DNA from: Liquidambar formosana
Lineage: Eukaryota; Streptophyta; Magnoliopsida; Saxifragales; Altingiaceae
Assembly (NCBI GenBank): GCA_039720395.1
Contig: CM077831.1
Location: 4,010,003-4,074,002, forward strand
DNA length: 64,000 bases
Direction of reading: 5' to 3'
Every line of letters starts with the position of its first letter. Positions within the stretch are counted from its first letter, which is position 1. Made by a program: the position numbers and the translations under genes. Positions 12,031 through 22,700 of this stretch are shown here, in pieces. The notes beneath the pieces were generated by a model. That model saw only the letters and a list, made by a program, of their open reading frames with translations, had not been told where the DNA came from and did no database searches.

Positions 12031-12526
12031 ATCAGAAATTGATAATTTCTTACACCGTTGATTACAAGTACCTCTGTGAGCGCCGTGTCCTTTCACCACG
12101 CCCGGCTCGAGAGTACGCCACTAACCGCGGACGATTAGGGCGGAGAGGGAGTCGCCACCCGATTTTGGCCTCGGGAACCGATGGACCCCTAGCAAGGGCC
12201 CAACTCGTCATCACCCAAAGAATCAAGGTTCGGAGCTAAGGTACGCGGACGGGAAGGTGTTAGGCACCCATCTGCGCCCGGCTAAAATCCGGCCTCACAT
12301 ACACTTATTGGCTTTAATTAAAAATGAACTTAATTGAATTCAACCGTCGATCAAGCGCTTATGCAATCGAATTCAGATAATGGCATGCACAAATGAGAAA
12401 AGAAAAAAGGAGAGAAAACCAGATATATAAACAGATATACATGATGCAGAATATTCAAAAGGTTGCAAGGGGTACCTATACTGCCTGCAAAAGAAAAGAA
12501 GAGGTTAAACTGAAAAAACATGGCTC

Positions 12527-12584
12527 ATGCACGTACGTGCATATGATATGCACGTACGTGCATACCATATGTACGTACGTACAT
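12527..12584. repeat. Palindrome array A in the 3' LTR (3 units, 21-bp period)
   Basis: Three units, ATGCACGTACGTGCAT twice and ATGTACGTACGTACAT once, have CGTACG centres at 12534.5, 12555.5 and 12576.5, exactly 21 bp apart. The matching place in the 5' LTR (27655-27691) has only two units. Confidence 0.95.
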
Positions 12585-13150
12585 GCCTATCCAATTTCAT
12601 CCCAACCTACCATGCTGTGCCCGAACAGATCTTTTGACTCAAGTGTATGCGGAAAAATGGCTATAATGCGATTTAGAAATGACAAAATGACCTAGACCTA
12701 AATGGCGAAATGACAGCAGATGCTAATAAAGATACAACAGATATTTGTGGACCTAAACCGTGCGGATTAAATGTGCTAAAAATTAACAGAGAGATATATC
12801 ATGCGCGGAAAAAATGCCGGAGTTAACGGATAAATCTTATGCAGCCCTACGCATTCGAAATGGATGAGGAACTCATTTCATAACCTTAAATGCACAAATA
12901 AAACGGTGCCGGATTAGATCTGAATGTGTCCTAATTATGAGTATTAAATGACAGGATAGATGCAATATTATAAGTAATCATGCTAAAACGAAATTAAGGG
13001 TTGAGAATGGTTACCCTCAGGTTTGGGCAGTAGCGGTCCCTTCACAAGCGTGCTTTCCGGACCTCTCGTGGACACAGCCGTCAGTCTCAGGGTTTCTAGG
13101 ATGGTGGTTTTGATAGCCAAAATCGAATCCCTTCTCTTGAATGAAAGCAG

Positions 13151-13162
13151 GGTATTTATAGG
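13151..13162 (-). promoter_or_regulatory. TATA box of the LTR promoter
   Basis: On the element strand the sequence is CCTATAAATACC, a textbook plant TATA box. The same site is at 28258-28269 in the 5' LTR. Transcription would start near 13125 (28230 in the 5' LTR), giving a U3 of about 370 bp and a long R-U5. Confidence 0.8.
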
Positions 13163-13290
13163 CGGGGATTAGGGTTTAATTCGGGGATTTCTAGGGTTTC
13201 TCAGCCGCCACTGAGTAGCTGTCAGCGTGGGGGCTGTATAAGGTAAGAAGTAATTTCGGGGGGAAGAGATGGAATTCAAAAAGAGAGGGC

Positions 13291-13350
13291 ATGATCGTAC
13301 GTGCATGGTATATGCACGTACGTGCATATCCCATGCACGTACGTGCATGG
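13291..13350. repeat. Palindrome array B in LTR U3 (3 units, 21-bp period)
   Basis: Units with CGTACG centres at 13298.5, 13319.5 and 13340.5. The array lies about 130-200 bp upstream of the LTR TATA box on the element strand. ACGT cores are the usual recognition core of plant bZIP and bHLH factors, so an enhancer role is a reasonable inference. Confidence 0.95.
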
Positions 13351-13493
13351 GGTATTGAACCAAGGCCAAAGGCCTGCTGTGTCTCCGCGAGTCCTTCGGG
13401 CGTGCTTGCGATGGTCCGTTGGCTACTGCCCTTCATCATCGGGTCTCAGAGAGTGGCTTGAGGTGCCAAGTGGTACAGAATGGGGTGTTAACA

Positions 13494-13513
13494 GTTTGCC
13501 CCTTCTTTTGATT
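13494..13513 (-). promoter_or_regulatory. Polypurine tract of element 1
   Basis: On the element strand, AAAAGAAGGGGCAAAC directly precedes the 3' LTR start TGTTAACA. It would prime plus-strand DNA synthesis. Confidence 0.8.
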
Positions 13514-13741
13514 TTGCTCGTGTAGTGAACAAAATTAAAAGACCCGGAAACACTCATTTTGGACCAATTGGCTCATGCAAACCTTAAATGATGCAAATGC
13601 ATGTATGAAAAGGTCGGATCGGGGGGAAGTTCCCTACTTCCTACGTACCTCTTAACGAGGATCAGACCTACCGTAGTTCATAGTGTATGGTGATACCTTT
13701 CCGGGGCAATCGGAAGGTAATGCGTGGCCTCCGGGGAATCC

Positions 13742-14745
13742 AGCATTTTGAAGTTCGTGGGGTAAATTCCAATTAAATCCAGGTTGATTGAGTCTCGAAT
13801 TGAAATTCGCGGGGTGAATTCCAATTAAATCCGGGTTGATTAAATTTCGAATTCCAATTAAATCCGGGTTGATTTAATTTCGAATTAAATCCAGATCGAT
13901 TGAGTCTCGAATTGAAATTCGCGGGGTGAATTCCAATTAAATTCGGGTTGATTAAATTTCGAATTCCAATTAAATCCGGGTTGATTTAATTTCGAATTAA
14001 GTCCAGATTGATTAAGTCTCGAATCGAAATTCGCGGGGTGAATTCCAATTAAATCCGGGTTGATTAAATTTCGAATTCCAATTAAATCCGGGTTGATTTA
14101 ATTTCGAATTAAGTCCAGATTGATTAAGTCTCGAATCGGAATTCGCGGGGTGAATTCCAATTAAATCCGGGTTGATTAAATTTCGAATTCCAATTAAATC
14201 CGGGTTGATTGAGTTCCGAATTAAAATTTGCGGGGTGAATTTCAATTAAATCCGGGTTGATTTAATTTCGAATTGAATCCAGATCGATTAAGTCTCGAAT
14301 CGGAATTCGCGGGATGAATTCCAATTAAATCCGGGTTGATTAAATTTCGAATTCCAATTAAATCCGGGTTGATTAAATTTCGAATTCCAATTAAATCCGG
14401 GTTGATTTAATTTCGAATTAAGTCCAGATTGATTAAGTCTCGAATCGGAATTCGCGGGGTGAATTCCAATTAAATCCGGGTTGATTAAATTTCGAATTCC
14501 AATTAAATCCGGGTTGATTTAATTTCGAATTAAGTCCAGATTGATTAAGTCTCGAATCGGAATTCGCGGGGTGAATTCCAATTAAATCCGGGTTGATTAA
14601 ATTTCGAATTCCAATTAAATCCGGGTTGATTAAATTTCGAACTCCAATTAAATCCGAGTTGATTTAATTTCGAATTAAGTCCAGATTGATTAAGTCTCGA
14701 ATCGGAATTCGCGGGGTGAATTCCAATTAAATCCGGGTTAATTGA
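13742..14745. repeat. Tandem satellite-like array in the 3' region of element 1
   Basis: The array is built from a 33-bp subunit (AATTCCAATTAAATCCGGG plus TTGATTAAATTTCG) and a spacer unit with AGTCTCGAATCGGAATTCGC. Together they make a 112-bp higher-order unit: ATTCGCGGGG at 14029, 14141, 14450 and 14562. Some units carry an extra 33-bp subunit (145 bp between 14562 and 14707). Tandem arrays between the extra genes and the 3' LTR are known from Tat/Ogre elements, where they can seed satellite DNA. It has no coding value. Confidence 0.92.
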
Positions 14746-14817
14746 AGGGATATTTAAGATGAACTTGGATTGGTTGATTACCGAGTCGAACCGCAAATAA
14801 ATCAGCAATTGAAGTCC

Positions 14818-14876
14818 ATGATCGCACGTGCCTCGGTCGTGCTCGCACGATCATGCCCAATGCACGTACGTGCATC
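14818..14876. repeat. Palindrome array upstream of gene A (3 units)
   Basis: Units centred at 14825.5, 14846.5 and 14867.5, exactly 21 bp apart. The first two are diverged (CGCACG cores) and the third is ATGCACGTACGTGCAT. The array ends about 90 bp upstream of the TATA box of gene A. Confidence 0.9.
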
Positions 14877-14963
14877 CGGTTCTTGTGGGTATTCAAAGAG
14901 ACTCCCCAAACGGCGTCGTTTTCAATGCATGGTTATGGGGCAGTTCAAAAGGCGCGAAAACGC

Positions 14964-14971
14964 CTATAAAC
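14964..14971 (+). promoter_or_regulatory. TATA box of gene A
   Basis: CTATAAAC lies 103 bp before the ATG at 15074, preceded by GC-rich sequence and followed by a pyrimidine-rich leader (TCTCCCAACCTCACCTC). The position fits a plant promoter with an mRNA leader of about 75 bases. Confidence 0.6.
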
Positions 14972-15073
14972 TCGCACCCACGTCCCATAATCCTTACGTA
15001 CACTCTTACAGACCAAGAGACTTTACATCTCCCAACCTCACCTCTTGCCTCTCGATCTTATCCGAGCATACCC

Positions 15074-17656
15074 ATGGCACCCAAACGCCAGCGCACGTCG
15101 GCGAAGGCGAGCACATCAGGTGCCGCACCGGCAAGGGACCCTGACGAGCTAGGGAGGCCCGCGATCCAGAGGTGGCGCCCCCAGCCCCGCCTCCGACGTA
15201 GTGAGGGTGGCATCCTCCTCCGTCCCACCGAGCACGCCTCCCATCTCGCCGCGTTAGGCCGAGTAAGTGTTCATTTCCGCAATGTTTATTTCATTTTCGG
15301 TTATCAAAACAAAAACCTTGACTTTGGGTTATCAAGAAAACGAAATGTGAGGGGGTAAAATCTGGGGATTTGGTGGGATGTTACCGAAATGGAAGAAGAA
15401 CTGGAAAAAACCCAGCTAAAGGCACGTACGTACGTATCGAATGCGCGTACGTGCGTCGTATACGTGCGCACGTGTCTTTATCCGGACTTAACCCAGTTCC
15501 TTTCAGTTAATCGTGGAATAGGACGCATTCGAGCCTCTCCGAGGTTCGAAACAGACATGAGGGGGTAGGAACCTCAGGGGTTCGTGTGGGTATGACTGGG
15601 AATCAAAGGGGCAAACAGGCTGATGCACGTACGTGCCTGCCTGATGCACGTACGTGCTTGGCCTTTACATATGAAAAAAAGGGTCACAGACACGTACGTG
15701 CCTAAGGCATGTACGTACGTGCCTGCTGTGCTTTCTTCCTTATTTTCGAATTCTTTTTTTTTTTTTTTTTTTTTTTTTTCTTTCTATTCTGCTGCAAATA
15801 CACATACCTGTGCTGTGCTTACCTGGTTTCTCCTTGTGTAACAGCTGCCGAAGCTGCCCGTCACCCGTGGAGGCGTGGCGAATGCGAAGGCGTGGTGGGC
15901 TCGTCTCACAGCGGAGACGAAGGCCTTGGTTACCGGTGCCGGTTTCGGGACGGTGATCTCGGGATTGGTGGACGATAGCGACCGGGCTTTCGTCCACTGC
16001 ATGGCTGAGAGATGGTGGGACACCACCCATACTTTCCACATTGCTGGTCGGGAGCTGACCCTGACCCCCTACGACTTCTACCGCCTCACGGGTCTACGTA
16101 TGGATGGCCTTCCGCTTCCTTTTGACCACGAGGAGAGCGAGAGGGAGAAACTCTCCCACGATCTTTTGGGGATCGAGTATGACAGCGCCTCCATCTTCAT
16201 CTTGGACATCTATGACCGTATGTCCACCCAGGGGCAGGGTACAGCTGCTCAGCGGATCCGGATGGCGCGCGGGTATCTACTGTTTCTGATAGGGGGCTAT
16301 CTAGTCCCGAATGCAGCGCAGACGGTCCCTTTCGGCTGGTTGCTGGCCTTGAGGGACTTAGGGAGGGCCCGCGAGTTCAGCTGGGGAGCGGCGGTGTACG
16401 GCCATGTGATCTCGGCTATGGACTCGCTGAGTCGGATGGCTGTCCAGTCCATGGTTAGCCACTGGCGGGTCTGGGCGGTATATATCCCCTCCTTTTCCTC
16501 CTCTTTTGTCTCTTTTCTCCTTTCCTTGCCTGTCATTCCATATTGGTTCCTTATCACATCTACTTGTGCAGCTTTGGGCAGGTCGGTACTTCCGCGGGAA
16601 CCCAGATTCCCCCGTCGACAAGCATGACTATTGGAGCTCCCGTCGCTTCCTGGACGAGCTGACCGTTGACCGGGTAAGTCTTATCTTACTTTAATGGTAC
16701 GGTTGATAGCATTATACTCATGTATTCACCCTATTACTGCTTTTCCACAGATCATCCCGCGCCCCTGGGAGGGCACCCCCGCACGCGCCCCTGCTGAGTG
16801 GGATGCTGCTGCCTTGACGCTCTCCACCCTGTCCACGGTGTTCGAGTGCCTAGGGGTCCGCTCCTTCTATCTTGCGGAGAGGGTGGTATGGCAGATTGCC
16901 GATGTGGGCGCGGGTGGTCCTCCGGTCCCAGTAGATCCTCCCCGTTTTGTCGCTATCCCTGCTGAGGCGACATCGAGTGACCTGGCTGCCTGGCGGGCCA
17001 TGATCCCTTATACAGATCGCTTATCTGCCGAGGAGATCGATTATGCCTCTTTTGCGCGGGAGCGGTTGATGGGCAGCATCTTTGTTGCGCTAGTATGTAT
17101 ACCCTTTTCTGAGTCTTGTTAATTTCCCATCTCTGCTTTCTTTTTACCAACTGTGCTTGACTCCTTTCCACAGGCTGCTCCTGCTGCAGATGCGCCCGCT
17201 GGGCTGGCCCCCATCATGCCGGGGTGGAGCGTGCCTTTCCATGTCACACCTGATTTAGCCATGGAGGAGGATATCCCCAGGCTGAACAGGTGCATTGGGT
17301 ACCCGATGGCTGAGGGTACTAGGCCGGTGAGTTCCCAAGTTCCTGCATTTGTTAGTTTTCACGCATATATACAAGTAAAACATGCATGTCCTAACGATTG
17401 CCCCTTGCTTTTCTGCTCGCAGCTCACCCGTGAGGAGTCCTCGACACTTTTGCGGATGGTGGGGAGCCTGAAGGTCATGGTCACATCTCTCTCTCGCAGG
17501 TTAGTGATTGCGGAGCAGGCTCCTGCTGGGGAGGACTGGGATGGCTTCGGGGCTGATGAGGATGACGGCGATGGTGGTGATGGTGGTGATGGTGGTGATG
17601 ATGATGACAGCCCGCCAGCCTCTCCTGCCCAGACCCCTCTATATGTTCCACGTTGA
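15074..17656 (+). CDS. Gene A of element 1: six-exon plant mobile domain (PMD) protein
   Basis: The product resembles the PMD family (MAIN/MAIL-like proteins), which includes host genes acting in transposon silencing and many copies carried by transposons. Exons: 15074-15262, 15845-16477, 16572-16673, 16751-17092, 17174-17326, 17423-17656. Every intron has GT...AG ends and lies in phase 0, giving about 550 residues without a stop. Exon 2 holds the typical PMD core: AERWWDTTHTFHIAGRELTL, then the DFYRLTGL motif, then a helical segment. The C-terminus is acidic and Asp/Gly-rich. I chose the ATG in context CCCATGGCACC, downstream of a TATA box. The gene is antisense to gag-pol, so its introns are not spliced from the element's own RNA. 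Function for the element is unknown; anti-silencing is one possibility. Confidence 0.85.
15421..15725. repeat. Palindrome arrays in intron 1 of gene A (7 units)
   Basis: Three diverged units are centred at 15427.5, 15448.5 and 15469.5. Four more are at 15630.5, 15651.5, 15695.5 and 15716.5. All neighbouring steps are 21 bp except one of 44. They sit inside the 582-bp first intron, before a long T-tract (15752-15779) next to the acceptor. Confidence 0.9.
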
Positions 17657-17702
17657 TGTATTCGTTTTGGACATTAGGGGTTACTTGTTTATTATTATTT
17701 TT

Positions 17703-17826
17703 TGGACATGTACTCATTTCTCCTCCCCTTTCTGTATATTCTGGACATGTACTCATTTCTCCTCCCCTTTCTGTATATTTTGGACATGTACTCATTTCTC
17801 CTCCCCTTTCTGTATATTTCGGACAT
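17703..17826 (+). repeat. 39-bp tandem repeat after gene A
   Basis: TGGACATGTACTCATTTCTC plus CTCCCCTTTCTGTATATT repeats at 17703, 17742 and 17781, with a partial fourth copy at 17820. It begins 47 bp after the stop codon of gene A, probably in its 3' untranslated region. Confidence 0.9.
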
Positions 17827-18044
17827 GACTGTTACTCCTGTGATATATCAAATATGGCTTTATTTTTCTCTTTCCCTTTTCTCTTACACTGCGATGCACA
17901 TTTGTCCTTTCTTGCTTCCTCTATTGTGCTAGGATAAATAGCCAGCCGTTTAATACAAGGATAGCACCCCAAAAGGCTTCACACGACAGCAACAAGACCC
18001 TAAAACCGAGAAAAGGGGATAAAAAATACGAAAAAAGGGGTCTG

Positions 18045-18123
18045 GGCACGTACGTGCATAGGCCATGCTCGTACGTGCACAGACCATGCTCGTACGTGCA
18101 TGGCTTATGCTCGTACGATCATG
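18045..18123. repeat. Palindrome array upstream of gene B (4 units)
   Basis: CGTACG centres lie at 18051.5, 18072.5, 18093.5 and 18114.5, exactly 21 bp apart. The first unit is a perfect GCACGTACGTGC. Later units are half-diverged (GCTCGTACGTGC, GCTCGTACGATC). The array ends about 50 bp before the TATA-like GCATAAAACG at 18175. Confidence 0.95.
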
Positions 18124-18221
18124 GGTCTATTTCTTTCCTTTTTCTCGCACTTCGTCGATTTGGCAACTTTTTCTGCATAAAACGAGCCCCTTTCTCCGTT
18201 CTTCTCCACTGAAACCCTACG

Positions 18222-18914
18222 ATGGAAGACCCTAAGTTTGTCAAAGACATCAAACGATGGCTCTTGTCCTTTGATAACCGAGCTCGGGATGATTTCAAAG
18301 AAGCTTTCGGCCTCCCGTGCTTGTTTGACTACTGTCGGGTGAAAATCAACTATACTTTTCTTCTCGTTGCTACAGAATACTGGAAGCCAACCCGCCACGT
18401 CTTCCGATTCAATCTGAACGAGTTGTGCCCCACACTCGAAGATTTTGGCGGTATCATAGGGCGGACTAGCTTCAACGGCTTGCTCCTTCCCCCGATTGAC
18501 AAGGTCCCGGCTGCCGAGGTGGCCCAGTTCCTAGGCCTTTCTGTGCGACTGGTGCAAGGGTGGACTACGGGTTTTAGAGTGGACGTGGCGAAACTCGTTG
18601 AATACTTCATGTCCCGTCCCATGCCTCCCGCTGGCCAGGCTCGGGTCTATTATCTGCGCGCGGCGTGCTTCTGTGCCCTTGCCGCCCTCTTTTTCAGAGA
18701 TGAGTCATCGAGTTTGGAGACTTTTATTGTGCGCATGATCCCGGAAATCAAGGATTTCAACCCCAGCATGGTTGTCTTGGCAGATACTCTGAATGGGCTC
18801 GATCGCGTGGCGCGAAGCGACAGTTTCTCCTTCGGTGGCAGCCCCCTCCTTCTACAGGTTTCTCTCTCTTCTTCTTTTATTTTCTCGGATTTTTCCCTCC
18901 TTCTCTCTTTCTTC

Positions 18915-18948
<34 letters not shown>

Positions 18949-19589
18949 CATGCCATGATCGTACGTGCATTGTCCATGCACGTACGTGCATAACTCATGT
19001 ACGTACGTGCATGGTCTGTTGACCCTTCCATCTTTATTCCTTTGTGATGCAGATTTGGCTGTTCGAACGCCTAAAACTGGTCGAAGACCCTGCCATGAGT
19101 ATCTGGACATATCACCCGCAGTACTATCGTCACAGGAAGGTCATCAAACCCTTCCCAAACGTCGAGCAAGCCCGGGATTTGTTAGAATCCATATCCTGCC
19201 ACAACATCCGCTGGCTCTGTCCTTGGTGGAGGACCTCTCATGCTGTTCGAAATCTGATCCTTCCTCACAGCGTCATGCTGATTGGTCTCAAGGAGGTTTC
19301 TTTCTACTCCCCTATACGCATCCGCCGTCAGCAAGGGCTACGCCAGGATCCGATCAAATGGGGTCACCTTGGTTACACCTGCCCCTGGAAACCCAACCAT
19401 GTGGATCGCGTGGAAAATGACTGGTATAGCAAGGCAGTGTATTGGGCTGTCACCCCCTCTGAAGTGATTAGCCCCCCTGGGTCCTACTATAACTGGCTGT
19501 TTACTGACATGGAGAGAGAGGAAAAGGAAGAAGAAGAACACAAGAGAAAAAGGGAAACAGAGGTCGAAACAGAGGCGAGGAAGAAATGA
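18222..19589 (+). CDS. Gene B of element 1: two-exon PMD-related protein
   Basis: Exon 1 is 18222-18857 (212 residues) and exon 2 is 19053-19589 (178 residues). The intron has GT...AG ends and is phase 0. There is no stop in about 390 residues. The first exon has the pattern of transposon-carried PMD relatives: an aromatic-rich segment (EYWKPTRHVFRFNLNELCPT) followed by LEDFGGIIG. The second exon opens with IWLFERLKL and ends in a highly charged Glu/Lys/Arg tail. I place it with the PMD or DUF7745-like group, less surely than gene A. It lies 566 bp downstream of gene A in the same direction, antisense to pol. A possible poly(A) signal is at 19700-19705. Its role is unknown. Confidence 0.75.
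18955..19013. repeat. Palindrome array in the intron of gene B (3 units)
   Basis: Centres at 18962.5, 18983.5 and 19004.5 (21-bp steps), lying after a long T-run (18921-18948) inside the intron. Confidence 0.95.
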
Positions 19590-19699
19590 ACTTGACTATC
19601 CCCCGTACCCCTATCAACTATTGTACCCATGCACTTGCTTTTAATCCCTTATGAGTTAATGAATAAGCATCAGAAAAGATGTAATGATTTTCCCCAATC

Positions 19700-19705
19700 A
19701 ATAAA
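19700..19705 (+). terminator. Possible poly(A) signal of gene B
   Basis: AATAAA lies 110 bp after the stop codon of gene B and 57 bp before the pol stop codon on the other strand. The two transcripts therefore converge here with little room between them. Confidence 0.45.
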
Positions 19706-19761
19706 AAACTATTATTATTAATTTGAGCACTGAGTACTTTGCCAAATTGTCACGACTCTGC

Positions 19762-22700
19762 CTACACATAATATTTACGGAGTCTGTCCATATTCACTGG
19801 ATTCACCAACTCGTTCCCATCACCATCCATTAACTTGACCGCACCACCTGGGTAAATTGTCTTGACGACGTAGGGCCCCACCCAATTGGGCTTGAACTTC
19901 CCTCGAGGATCGAACACAGGTGCTCTAAATTCCTTAAAAACCAAGTCCCCTTCCTTCAAGTTCCGCGGTCTGACCCTTTTATTGAAAGCCCGAGCTATTC
20001 GTCGTTGATAACCTTGCACATGGTACAATGCCTTGAGCCTTCTTTCCTCCAATAGCGCCAGCTGTTCATACCGCTCTCTGGCCCATTCTACCTCCGGAAT
20101 CTGACTTTCCAATGCAACCCTAAGAGACTGTACTTCCAGCTCCACGGGTAATATGGCTTCCATTCTGTATACCAATGAATAGGGCGTAGCACCTGTGGAA
20201 GTTCTCACGGACGTCCGATATCCCCATAATGCATAAGGAAGCTTCTCCACCCAATCCTTGTAGGTTACTGCCGTTTTACTGAGGATGGTTTTGACATTCT
20301 TGTTGGCAGCCTCCACAGCTCCATTAGTCTGGGGCCTGTTGGGTGAAGATTTGTGATGCTGGATACCGAATTTTGTGAACAACTTCTTGACCTCATCTTC
20401 AAAGTGCGTTCCATTATCTGAAATAATCTCATGGGGTACTCCGTACCGGCAGATTATGTTGGTTTCGACGAACTTGGCCACATGTTTCGATTTCAACTCT
20501 ACATATGCTGCCGCTTCTACCCATTTGGTAAAATAATCGATTGCCACCAGGATATATTTATACCCACCAGTTGCAGATGGCTTAATCTCTCCGATGATGT
20601 CTATTCCCCATACTGAAAACGGCCAGGGAGATGCCAGTTGATGCAACTCCACCGGCGGCATGTAGTTTGCACTGGCGTACACTTGGCATTGATGGCACTT
20701 TCTGACGTACTGTACGCAGTCAGTTTCCATAGTTGTCCAGTAATACCCCAACCTTAGTAGCTTCTTAACCAACATTCTCCCATTCATGTGTGACCCACAC
20801 TCCCCTTCATGCACTTCCCTCATGAGTGTTTCTCCCATGCGGCGATCTACGCAAAGCAGGTGTATCCCATCATAGGACCTTTTGAATAATTTCCCTCCGC
20901 AGATGATAAACTGCGTGGCGAACAGCCTTAATGCCCTACAATCCTTCTTATTGGCATTTTCCGGGTACTCTCCTTTTTCCAAGAGGTTCCAAACGTCAAA
21001 GTACCAAGGGTGCCCATCATCTGGCTCTCCGTCAATTACCAGGATCCCTTCTTCATGTGCGGGTCTGAACTTCTGTTGGACGGTCAATGGCTCTATCTGG
21101 GTTCCAGCGGGCATTTGAATCATGGAAGCCAAGGTAGCCAATGCGTCGGCGAATTGGTTGTGAGCTCGGGGTAAGGGCGTGAAAGTTATTTTCCGGAATC
21201 TCTGGGTCAGTCTCTCTAGGTAACCTTGGTAAGGCTTCAGGTGTTCTTCTCGGGTTCTCCATATCCTCTGTACTTGAGATATCACTAAGGCTGAATCCCC
21301 ATATACCTCCACTTCTTCGACTCCCAACGCCAACAAGGCTTCTAGCCCAGCGACACATGCTTCATATTCTGCTGTGTTATTGGAGTTCTGAAAGTTCAAC
21401 TTTATCGACAGCGGCATGTGAGAACCATCAGGAGCTATTAACAAAACCCCTACCCCATCTCCATACTGATTCGAAGCCCCATCGAAATACATCTTCCATG
21501 CCTCATCACACTCGACAACTAAAAGGTTCTCGTCGGGAAATTCATCGTTAAGTCCATGTCCCAGGATCGGGTGTTCGGCGCAGTACTCGGCAACAGCCCC
21601 TCCTTTAATAGACTTTTGTGTCACATATACAAGTTCAAATTCTGCCAATAAAATCAACCACCGAGATAGACGACCATTCAAAGCCAGTTTCTCAAACAAG
21701 TATTTGAGCGGATCCATTCTTGCCACTATCCACACCTTGAAATTTAGCAGAATGTGCCTCAGTTTTCGCACAGCCCAAACCAAAGCGAAACAGGACTTTT
21801 CTATCGCATTGTACTTCGCCTCGTAACCTTGCAGCTTCTTGCTTAGGTAATAGATCGCATGTTCAATACCACGATCATCCTCTTGCGCCAACATGCTTCC
21901 TAAAGCTTCCTCAAAAATGGACAGGTAGAGTAACAAAGGTTTACCAGGGCGTGGAGGAACCAGCACCGGGGGATTCAGGAGATATCTTTTGATGGCTTCG
22001 AAAGCTTGTTGACATTGCTCATTCCATTCTTTAGGCTCCCCTTTCCTAAGCAGTTTGAAAATGGGCTCACAGGTGGGGGTCAACTTGGCTATGAAACGGC
22101 TAATGTACTGTAATCGCCCCAGAAACCCCCTAATCTCCTTCTCTGTTTTCGGTGATGGCATTTCCAAAATTGCTTTAACCTTCGTTGGATCTACCTCAAT
22201 GCCCCTGCTACTCACAATGTATCCTAACAACTTCCCTGACGTGACCCCGAATGTGCACTTTTGTGGATTCAACCTCAGACTGTATTCCCGGATTCGTCCA
22301 AAGAACTTCCTAAGATTCTCTAAATGCCCTTCTCGAGTTTCTGCCTTAACAATCATATCATCGACATACACCTCTACCTCCTGATGCATCATATCGTGGA
22401 GTAGCGTGGTAGCCATCCTCTGGTACGTCGCTCCGGCGTTTTTAAGTCCAAATGGCATTACCGTGTAACAATACGTCCCCCACCCAGTTGTGAAGGTGGT
22501 CTTAGTCATATCTGCCGGCGCCATCCGTATCTGATTATATCCCGAGAACCCATCCATGAAAGACATTAGAGCGCTCCCTGCTGTGTTATCTACCAACACA
22601 TCGATGTGAGGCAGGGAGAAGTCATCCTTAGGGCAAGCCTTGTTAAGATCCCTGTAGTCAATGCACACCCGCACCTTTCCATCCTTCTTTGGTACCGGCA

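Larger units (their letters stand above)
12075..13493 (-). repeat. 3' LTR of element 1
   Basis: On the plus strand it reads TGTGAGCGCC...GTGTTAACA; on the element's strand it is TGTTAACACC...GGCGCTCACA. It is 1419 bp. It carries a TATA box at 13151-13162, palindrome arrays at 13291-13350 (upstream of the TATA box) and 12527-12584 (in the transcribed part), and a module near 12148-12275 (GGAGTCGCCACC and GGGAAGGTGTTAGGCACCC) that resembles the other Tat LTRs in the window. Confidence 0.95.

Noticed and set aside
12393..13439. Peptides with repeated MHVRA or CTYVH blocks on both strands (also at 15623-15841, 18965-19420, 28276-28476)
   Set aside because: They are translations of the palindrome arrays. 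They occur on both strands, cross intron or LTR sequence, and have no coding signal apart from the repeat.
13742..14808. Frames rich in NPDLIGI / NQPGFNW repeats
   Set aside because: They are translations of the 33/112-bp tandem array and have no start or domain logic.
12527..19013. Regularly spaced palindromes as a CRISPR-like array
   Set aside because: The period is 21 bp with spacers of only 5-9 bp, there is no cas gene, and the host is a plant.
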